64,000 nucleotides of DNA. Origin: Coix lacryma-jobi var. lacryma-jobi. Lineage: Eukaryota; Streptophyta; Magnoliopsida; Poales; Poaceae. A model generated the notes under the pieces. It saw only the letters and a list, made by a program, of their open reading frames with translations, did not search any database and was not told the origin of the DNA. Both the position numbers and the translations under genes were made by a program. The DNA is taken from the NCBI GenBank assembly GCA_009763385.1, contig CM019824.1, positions 113,106,660 to 113,170,659 of the forward strand, in the 5' to 3' direction. Below are positions 9,651 to 17,336 of the stretch, piece by piece (the first letter of the stretch is position 1; every line of letters begins with the position of its first letter).

Positions 9651-10729
9651 ATAAGTTTAGCTTAGGTTGGAATAAAGTTCCATATTAGATTTATTTTGAA
9701 TTTCCAAGTTTCATCTTAGATTTATTTCTTTTGAATTTCCCTTTTAAATTTCTAATGTATTTCCCTTCTTAGAGAATAAATAAAATATATTTCGTCTCTA
9801 CTGGTGTGTTTGCCACCAGTAGAGCACCTTGCATTTTACCTTTGCGTTATGTTCAGAGTTCATTTATGGAAAAATTCAAGTGTGGGGGGGTCGAACGACC
9901 CCCAAATTTCATCATTGGACCACACTGAACTGCTGAGCACAGGCTGACACGCTGCAGTGCACAAAACAGAGGTAAGCAAGGCGTCGGGCGACCCCTGTTT
10001 TCTTGAATTTTTGAAAAGTGTTTTTGCAGATGTAAAACTGAATGGAGGAAAAAGAAAATGGCAATGAAAACCACCATTTGGTCGGGTCGGCTGACCCCAC
10101 CATGGTGACCTGGGCCCACCAGCTCACCTCTGCACAGTAAGCTCAACACTGCTGTCTAGTTCGTTTCCATAGTCTGAATAAAATAAAATAAAAAGCTACA
10201 AAGTAACTTGAGTTATGATATGCTAAGAATGATAATGACATAAAACCATGTTCTTACATATGTTTATACTCTTGGGTAAACTGAATTAGGAAACCGTATT
10301 GACTAAGTTGTTGTTAAAAGTGAGATAAATCTTGGCTTAAGACTCAAACCTGTTTTTGTTTAAGGTGTTTAGAGATTTGTTTTTGAAAATATCTCAAAAC
10401 CATAGTATCATTTACTCCTCTATAGTGAGAAATACCTACCAAAACCATACATATGCATACACGATCAAAACCTTTTACACACATGCTACTTGTTTTTGTC
10501 TTGAGTTTGGTCAAACCTTGTTTACCCTAGTCGAGAATTTTGTCATAAACCCAAGATCTAGATCACGTACACACCATCTATATATGCAACTTCTACACTG
10601 GAAGTATGCCTGCACATGCCATTCATTTCCACTCTATAGATGCTCCATACATTAAAGTTCTACAATATCTCTCTCTTTCTAACTCTGGTAAGTAAAAAGA
10701 GACATTAAGGCTATGCAAAAGAAAAAAAA
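9651..10729 (+). other. E3 non-coding stretch after the ORF
   Basis: AT-rich sequence with several AATAAA signals (about 9647-9785). It also has an internal polypurine-like copy at 9875-9890 that runs into GTCGAACGACCCCC, and two more GGTCGG-type motifs. No credible ORF is present. Confidence 0.6.
9875..9905 (+). repeat. Internal copy of the E3 polypurine tract with complementary C-tract
   Basis: TTCAAGTGTGGGGG here matches the first 14 bases of the terminal tract at 11371-11384. Unlike the terminal copy, it is followed at once by GACCCCC, so the G-tract can fold back on itself. Confidence 0.65.
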
Positions 10730-10809
10730 TGGACACATGAAGGTCCACTATAAAAAAAATTGTGGACACATGAAGGTCCACTAAAAAAATATGGACACGT
10801 GAAGGTCCA
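10730..10809 (+). repeat. Hairpin triplet in E3 (loop ACATGAAG)
   Basis: Three 18-base hairpins lie at 10730-10747, 10763-10780 and 10792-10809, separated by A-rich spacers. Each has arms TGGAC and GTCCA. The loop is ACATGAAG in the first two copies and ACGTGAAG in the third. They sit about 580 bp upstream of the terminal polypurine tract. A matching triplet with different stems is found in E6. Confidence 0.85.
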
Positions 10810-11370
10810 TTGTTGAAAAATGCTAGCCATGTCTCAAGGTAAAATAAAGTAGAGAGAGATTATATTAAGGGAGCATTATTCTAGTCCACATACTTTCCAC
10901 ACACATGCACATCTTGATCTAGGATTATGACATTCTTCTCCTTGGATCCTTGTTTTGACTTTACAATATATGCAAAACAAGTATGTTATTTTGTTTATCC
11001 CTACCGAGCTCCACATAAGCCTGATAGATTAGGATAAAACAAAAATAAGGAAATCACATGCCATGCCTTGGTGAGGAACCAAACACCTATAAGAGTGTCT
11101 TGAGAGTACTATATGAGGAGTAAGCATGAACTGTGTTTTTCTTTCAAACTGTCCTAAAAACTCTAAGTACCAAGAACAAGAATTCAGGGAGATGACTTTG
11201 CTTTGAGATTTGTTCCTTTTCTCAACATCTAAAGGATATATGATAGACAGTACCACATAACCCATTTGTATAAACTATGTTAGGAATGGTGCTTTATGAT
11301 CATTATCATTTTAAGTATGTAATAATCACTTGTTCACTATCTCTAACCTTTACTCGAGGACGAGCAAAGA
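10810..11370 (+). other. E3 3' untranslated region
   Basis: AT-rich sequence without a credible ORF, between the hairpin triplet and the polypurine tract. Confidence 0.6.
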
Positions 11371-11388
11371 TTCAAGTGTGGGGGATCT
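11371..11388 (+). promoter_or_regulatory. E3 polypurine tract
   Basis: TTCAAGTGTGGGGGATCT lies directly before the LTR start TGTTGATG. This is the expected plus-strand primer position and indicates a 3' LTR on its right. Confidence 0.8.
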
Positions 11389-12082
11389 TGTTGATGATAA
11401 TTATAGCATGTTTTACCTTATCAAAATACCGTCAACAAGCCTCGGTTTCAAGGAAGTATAGCATATCACGAGCATATTTATCACTAATAAGTTCCACTTG
11501 TACTCTTAGCTTGTGAACTTGTAGGAGATGGCAAAATGAACAAAATGAGGCCAGGTGGGCCCACCAAGGGGGTCGGCCGACCCAACCTTGGGGCCACCTC
11601 GGCCAGGGTGACATGGCATGATCCAAGAGAAGCATGTTCAAGCCAATATCAACCCTTGGATCAGACATGTGTTTGCATTCAACGGTGAAAGATGAGAAGC
11701 ACATGGATCCATGGGTCCACACCGAAACCAAATGCAACCATCATCACAAGACTTGCTCCATGACATGTGGGGTCACCAAGGGAGAGAAGAAGGTGGGCCA
11801 GCCCTGTCATAGGGGGGTCGGCCGACCCCCCTTGGTGGGGCCCATCTGCACTGTTCATCAGGATGCCATCACCACCTTCTAGAAGATGTACCCCGGGCCC
11901 ACATGTCATAGAGTGGGGTCGGCCAACCCCATGGTGAGCTTCATCCAAGTCGGTGGTAAAGCACATGTTTCACACGTGAACAATATCCTATCCATTCATC
12001 AAGGTCGGTTGCTATGACGGTTTTGATCCAGTGGCCAAGGAAGGAGAGCAAGCGGATCGCTGACGTGGCACCGGAGTAGCCG
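11389..12082 (+). repeat. E3 LTR, left part (split by E2)
   Basis: Begins TGTTGATGATAATTATAGC and is broken at 12082 by E2. It contains three copies of the GGTCGGCCGACC-type motif. Joined conceptually with 25974-26756, the LTR would be about 1477 bp. Confidence 0.85.
12078..12082 (+). repeat. Target duplication of E2, left copy (AGCCG)
   Basis: AGCCG lies just before the E2 LTR start and is repeated just after the E2 LTR end at 25969-25973. Confidence 0.95.
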
Positions 12083-12449
12083 TGTAACACCTCTGGTGTT
12101 TAGCATGTAATTAACTTGACATACCATCCTTATCATCATTAAGCATCTTAATCATGATTTCATGTGTATGCATTTTGCTAAGTGTATCATTTTATGTGAA
12201 TTACCTCTATTTCAAAAACCCTAATTAGCCCACTTCTCTCTACTAGGGCAAAATGGTAATTTCATCTCTGTGATTAGCTTTGTGTAATTCTTGTTCCTTT
12301 GGTGTCTTGTAGTGTTGTTGTGTTGGCCAAAGTTCAAAAATCAGAATTTGATTTCAAATCCCTTTGTGAAACCCTGATTTCCAAATCCTGGATTTTATCC
12401 CTCTTTTTGTAATTCAAAATTATTCAAAATTTGGGATTGGCCCAAAAAG

Positions 12450-12821
12450 CAAAGTTGTAGATCTGTCAAAGAGAAACAACTTTGGTATTTACAAATTTTC
12501 AAGTTGCAGTACAAAGTTTTGAGTTATTTCAAATTCAATCAAACTCCAGTTTTTGTCCACTTTTCAGTTTTCAAAATGAGTTCAAAAACTAATGAGTTTC
12601 TGGAAAAGTGTATAATAGCAAAGTTGTAGGTTTTGATAAAAGGAAAAACTTTCATGTTTACAGATTTTCAAGTTTCAGTTTGAAATCCAGAGTAATTTTG
12701 ATTTGAATCAAGTTTGAAAAAGTGTCCCCTTTACTGTTTTCAAATTTGTTCAAAAACTATTTGGAATTTGAAAATGTTCATATTGACAAAGTTGTAGATC
12801 TCATTTTTATGAACAACTTTG
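12450..12821 (+). repeat. Three 168-bp repeat units with hairpins in E2 5' LTR
   Basis: CAAAGTTGT recurs at 12450, 12619 and 12787 (spacing 169 and 168 bp). Each copy is followed 17-18 bases later by ACAACTTTG or a mutated form, so each unit starts with a hairpin. The segments between share degenerate CAAGTTTCAG-like and TTCAAAAACTA-like words. The 3' LTR copies are at 22243, 22412 and 22580. Confidence 0.75.
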
Positions 12822-13227
12822 GTGTTTTGAGTTTTTGCTGCACAGTTCAATTTTTGAGAGTAATTTGCAAAATACAGAAAGTCAAACCCTACCCTAGCTA
12901 CTGTTCTTCTTCTCCGGTAGGGGGGGGGGGGGCCCGGCCATGGCCGCTCGCCGGCGCTGCACGCGCCGCGTGCCTGGCAGCCGCACGCCCATCCCCGACC
13001 TGTCGCCTGCAGCCGCGACATCGCGCCGCACCCGCACGCGCAAGAACCGACCCCCACACCCGTCCCCCACTGCTCCCCGACAGCGCCGCCGCGTGGCCGT
13101 CGCCGGCGAGCGCACACCCGGTCCCTGAGCGCGCGTCAACCCTTCTGCCCGACCGCAATCGAGTGCGCACGCCTCCGCGAACCTCGTTCGCACCTCCGCA
13201 AGCTCTCTACCGGTCTCTGGCCGCGGC

Positions 13228-13234
13228 TATAAAG
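13228..13234 (+). promoter_or_regulatory. E2 5' LTR TATA box
   Basis: TATAAAG in a GC-rich setting (preceded by GCGGC, followed by GGCCGCC). It is the likely core promoter, with the start site near 13260. The 3' LTR copy is at 23021-23027. Confidence 0.75.
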
Positions 13235-15714
13235 GGCCGCCGGCCGCCGGAGCATCTCACCCATCCCCGCCAACGTCGCCAGCACTAGCCAGAGCCTCCG
13301 CTTCCCTCCCAGCTAGCCCTAAAGCTCCGCCGTGGTCTCACGCAGCTTCACCGCCCCTCAATTTGGTCACTACCATCCCCAATCGCCCGGCGTAACTCCG
13401 ACTTCCCCAACGCCGGCGAAGCACCGTTGAGCTCGGGTCCGAGAAATTCTCTCTCCCCGGCCATGATCATCCCTCCCCGACCTCTGTTTCTTCTTCCTCG
13501 AATCATTGCGATTCTAACCATGCCTTGGTGACCCCGTGTGGTGCTCAGGATCGCCGGAACGCCGTCGCGACGCTTTTCTGCCCGCCGACGACCCCCGCTC
13601 CGTCGACCTCCTAGCTCCGACCACCCCCTCGCCTCGCCACCGCGCGTCATCGACTGCCGGTGAGCTCCTGAACCTCTCCATGCCCTTGGATTCGGCCGCG
13701 AGCCCCTGCCGTGGCCGGAACATCATCTCGCCGCCGTCGGGTGACCGCCGGCGGGAGGAAGACGAAGAACAGTGCTCTTTTCTATTTTTCTCATACATGT
13801 GAATAGTGCTGAGATTTCATATTTTTGTGTGATTTTCTGTGTTGATCCAAAAATTCTGAAATTTTTGTGGTAGACTCTTTATGCTCTGAAGTATTTTATA
13901 AAAATATGAAACTTGACTTTTCTGTACAAATTTGAAAATGAAAAATCTCCCTTTTAATTAATAAATGATGGTTTTGGATTTTTTAGAAAATGTTTTATAA
14001 CTCCAAAATTTAAGAGATCACTTTTTGTGAGCTAGTTATGTCATGACAAGTCTCTGGTGAAATTTTGAAGTCTTTTGGAACAAGTTGATTTTTTTGAGCT
14101 TTATTTTAATTAAGGAATAGTGCCTTTTGTTAATTAAATGTCTAGATTTAATTGAGCACCTTAATGACCTCCAAAAATTATGAAATTTGTTTTGCCATAT
14201 ACTTGTACCCTAATTAACTTGTGTGATTAATTTGGTAATTTTTGGAGCACCTTCATAAAATGACCTTTTTAAATAATTAAGAAAAATAGAAAAGGTGATT
14301 AGGGTTAGCGTTGATTGACCTGTGATGTGACTTTTGGGATTGCTTGATGTTCATAGACCCCTACCCTTTGGTCTATGATGTGTGATGCTATGTTTGGTTG
14401 ATGCTTAGGATAGTTATGATATAGTTTAGTTTAATCAATTTTGCTTAAGGAAGAAATGGTTAACTTTTATGCTCAACCTAGATTTCGATTATGCCTTGCC
14501 TGAGAGTAATCTTGAATCTGTGGTTTTGTCTTGCACCTGAAGTCCATGTCATCATTCTCATGAGCATTCATCATTGCATCCGTATAGTTGACGAAGAAGG
14601 CCCTGAAGTCGAGGTAGCCGCCGAAGGATCTGTCCCCGAGGCAACCCCAAGCTCCGACGCTTATACCTACCCCGACTCTGCTCTTTTTGCCATCCAAGGC
14701 AAGCCCCGGTGCATTTAACCCTACCTTGCTTTTATAAATGCTTTCTTTAAATGTTTTGAGTTAAATTATTGCATTAGGTTGATAGGAGTTGAGTGAAATC
14801 CTATCTGATGCATTATCTACCTTGACCAATGATACACCCGATACCTGCTTTTCAAAAACTATTTGAAAAATGCTTAGCAATGCTATATGATAGATTTGCA
14901 ATAAAAATGCCAAGTTCAAAAGTGTGATCACTTTAAGAATATTTATGGGAATTTCTGGTTTACTCCCACCATTGGCTAAGTATCTGATCCGTACCTAGTC
15001 AATGGGAAGGAGAGGTTGTCCTTGCGTACGGTGCCGTCATGTTGTAGTCCGGGACTCAACAGTTGACACCGACCGGGACAGGGTTGAAAAACTGACAGGA
15101 CCTGTACTCTTGGGTTAGAGTCCCGAGGTGCTTGTCGCTGGCTGGAAAATTTAGGGACCACCTGTATGGGGGCCTGATTGACTAAGACTTGCAACTATTC
15201 ACATACTACGGAAAGCTTCGGCTCCGAGGAATCCTTGATTGGACCGACAACCGCGCACTGGGAGTGGAGAGATGGCGGAAGTAGCATGTACCCACGTGGG
15301 TTAGAGGCCCGGATTGGAGTGGTGTACTGTACTTCCAGGTGGCGTAGGACCGGGCCCAATCTTGGAGGAATCGTGGTAGACGAGTTGGCATATGCAAGCT
15401 TGGGTGCTACATATGCAGTGTGGATAGGGATCCTCAGCTGAGTATTATTTATCCGGATTAACGCTGCTCCTCGGTTATGGAGACTTAGTCACTGACTGTC
15501 AACAGGGAGTGGTTCTCAACTAGGTCTGTTTTGGAAAGTAAAATGAATCAAGGATTATGATGGAACAAGGAATACCGAAGCTTTCAAAATTAAAATAAGG
15601 TTTACCAAAAATGCTTTTCTGCAAAATACTTGAACTTGCTTAAGCCTTACCTTGACTACCCTAAGCCTGCATTCCTGAGTCTTCTCCCTTTTCTTTAGTC
15701 GGGTAAGTCTTGTT

Positions 15715-15730
15715 GAGTACCTTTGTACTC
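15715..15730 (+). promoter_or_regulatory. LTR stem-loop GAGTAC/GTACTC in E2 5' LTR
   Basis: GAGTAC (15715-15720), loop CTTT, GTACTC (15725-15730). It lies just after GGGTAAGT, a good 5' splice-site match, and before TTGCAG. The 3' LTR copy is at 25509-25524, and an unrelated gypsy LTR fragment carries the same stem with a 6-nt loop at 27409-27426. Confidence 0.7.
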
Positions 15731-16177
15731 AGGGTTCTTTTACCCATGTTGCAGGTATGGCAGACTCCTCAGTATGCCTCGGACCCTGCTGTGTGACTGT
15801 TGTTCAGGAAGAGGCCGATGAGGCCGATGAGTGATTATTCACCCTCGGGCTGGGTGATGTATCTTTATCTTTTAGTTGTTGTCATCTGCTACCCTGCCAA
15901 CTCTATTTGAACTATGGTCTGTAATAATTTCACTTTAAGTTTATGTTGAACACTGGTTTGTAAAACTATTGTTATTTAAGTCTTCCGCTATTTACTCCGA
16001 TGTTATTTGTCAAAATGTTCAAGAGATTGTAACTGAATTGGGAGCTGATCCTGCGGACATCGGGCACTGATGTAGCCCAGTGGCGAACCCGGTCTTAATC
16101 TCTTGGCTGTACGGATCGACTGTCAGTGGTTGATAGTGATCAGTGGGCCATGGGATTAGGGCCGTTACGTCACAGAG

Positions 16178-16190
16178 TGGTATCAGAGCA
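16178..16190 (+). promoter_or_regulatory. E2 primer binding site (tRNA-iMet)
   Basis: TGGTATCAGAGCA starts three bases after the 5' LTR end and is complementary to initiator tRNA-Met. Confidence 0.95.
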
Positions 16191-16498
16191 TCTCACTACG
16201 ACGTTGCAATCTTTTTGCGAAAATTTCAAAAGGTTTTTAAGTTCAAAAACTAAACTTGACTATTTTGAGTCCAAATTGCTTCTCTCATCTCATCTTGTCT
16301 TTGGCAACTAGTAGCAAGACAACTTGTATAAGCCCTATGTACCTTACCTTAGTAGTTGCATTGCCTTGTTCCGTAGGAACGAATCATGCATCATGTCATT
16401 ATCACTTAAGATAATAACTTCCTTTCTAAGTCGGTTGGGTTAGTATGCCTTTACCTTTTTCTTGCTAGCCTTTCTCACCTATAATCTCTTGTCCAGAT
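16191..16498 (+). other. E2 leader between primer site and first ORF
   Basis: Non-coding sequence ending in a pyrimidine-rich run and TGTCCAG just before the first ORF, a plausible 3' splice site. Confidence 0.5.
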
Positions 16499-17107
16499 AT
16501 GGTCATCCTCAAGCGGACTGCTCGCAAGTCGACTGGACCGAACGGTGTGCCGCGTCACCAGCTGGCGCCACGCACCGGAGAAGAGACTGGAGAATCCTCC
16601 AATGGTCGTCGTTTTCCCCGCCGCACCCGCAAGAACCTGAAGGAGGAAATCAAGAATTTGAAGGCTGAGATGGAGAACATGGAGCATGACTTCTATCTTT
16701 CCCGCATGGAGTTTTATGAGGCACGAGCTTCCTTGGAGCAGGCCAATCGGAACACGGTTCGCGCTATCGAGCAGCGCAACGAGGCTTGGAACCGCGAGGA
16801 CGTCGCCAGAGCCCAGCTCCATGGACTGCAGCAGTACACTGCCCAGATTGAGCAGTACAACGATATGCTTCATGAGGAGGTACATCAACTGTACGACCAG
16901 CTCCACCCCATGATTCCACCTGTTGCTGAGGATCCAGAAGATGGAGTCGTGGAGGAACCTGAAGAAGAACATGAGCCAGTCCAGAATGTAGAAATGGAAC
17001 CTGCTGGAGATGTTCACGTTGAAGATGAAGATGAGGAGGAAGAGCCTGAGCTCATCATCGAAGATGAAGATGACGATGAAGAGATGATCATCATCGATGA
17101 CGACTAG
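16499..17107 (+). CDS. E2 extra ORF upstream of gag: basic, coiled-coil, acidic-tailed protein
   Basis: A 202-residue open frame between the primer site and gag, a place where most gypsy elements have no gene. Residues 5-45 are basic (RRTRKNLK at 41-48). Residues 45-136 are charged and helical with likely coiled-coil heptads. Residues 144-202 are almost all Asp and Glu (for example EDEDEEEEPE from 176). There is no Gag, knuckle or enzyme motif. A basic head, coiled coil and acidic tail would suit a chaperone-like or nucleic-acid-mimicking protein, but that is a guess. It ends 229 bp before gag, and both ORFs are preceded by CAG-ending splice-acceptor-like sequence, so they may be expressed from alternatively spliced RNAs. 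The ATG at 16499 is two bases after that CAG. Confidence 0.65.
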   Translation: MVILKRTARKSTGPNGVPRHQLAPRTGEETGESSNGRRFPRRTRKNLKEEIKNLKAEMENMEHDFYLSRMEFYEARASLEQANRNTVRAIEQRNEAWNREDVARAQLHGLQQYTAQIEQYNDMLHEEVHQLYDQLHPMIPPVAEDPEDGVVEEPEEEHEPVQNVEMEPAGDVHVEDEDEEEEPELIIEDEDDDEEMIIIDDD

Positions 17108-17336
17108 ATTCGTTATGTCTGTACCATCTGCTCACCTAAAGCCTTAGTCTAGGTTTGGGACGTTAGTTGGTCTTCTGTCTAGTCGAGTCTGTATCATGTC
17201 TTGTACCTTTCCTTTGTCAGTTAGTAGCTATCTATCGAACTTCTGTATCAGTTATCTACCCTTACATCAATGAATCTTATCAGTCAGTTTCGTTCAAAAG
17301 CAATCTTTGGATGCTAAGTTCCCAAATTCTTAACAG

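Larger units (their letters stand above)
8487..11388 (+). mobile_element. E3: Athila/Tat-like element, 3' internal region
   Basis: This stretch lies between the end of E1 and the E3 LTR and ends in a polypurine tract. It holds one 264-residue ORF and no recognisable Gag or Pol domain. Near-palindromic motifs of the type GGGTCGGCCGACCC recur at 8529, 8631, 9008, 9028, 9886 and 10080, and again inside the LTR (11568, 11815, 11913). The rest is AT-rich and non-coding, with a hairpin triplet at 10730-10809. Assignment to Athila/Tat is inferred from the tRNA-Asp primer site after the LTR and the TGTTGATG...TCAACA termini. Confidence 0.65.
12083..16174 (+). repeat. E2 5' LTR (4092 bp)
   Basis: Begins TGTAACACCTCTGG and ends TTACGTCACA. 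It holds a triplicated 168-bp repeat (12450-12821), a 13-G run, a TATA box (13228), a GC-rich leader and a GAGTAC/GTACTC stem-loop (15715-15730). GC-rich frames such as 12722-13288 and 13536-13802 are identical in both LTRs, overlap the TATA box or leader, and are not supported as genes. Confidence 0.96.

Noticed and set aside
12722..13288. 188-codon GC-rich ORF (with identical copy at 22515-23081) as a gene
   Set aside because: It lies in both E2 LTRs, crosses the 13-G run and the TATA box, and reads Pro/Arg/Ala-rich nonsense also open on the other strand.
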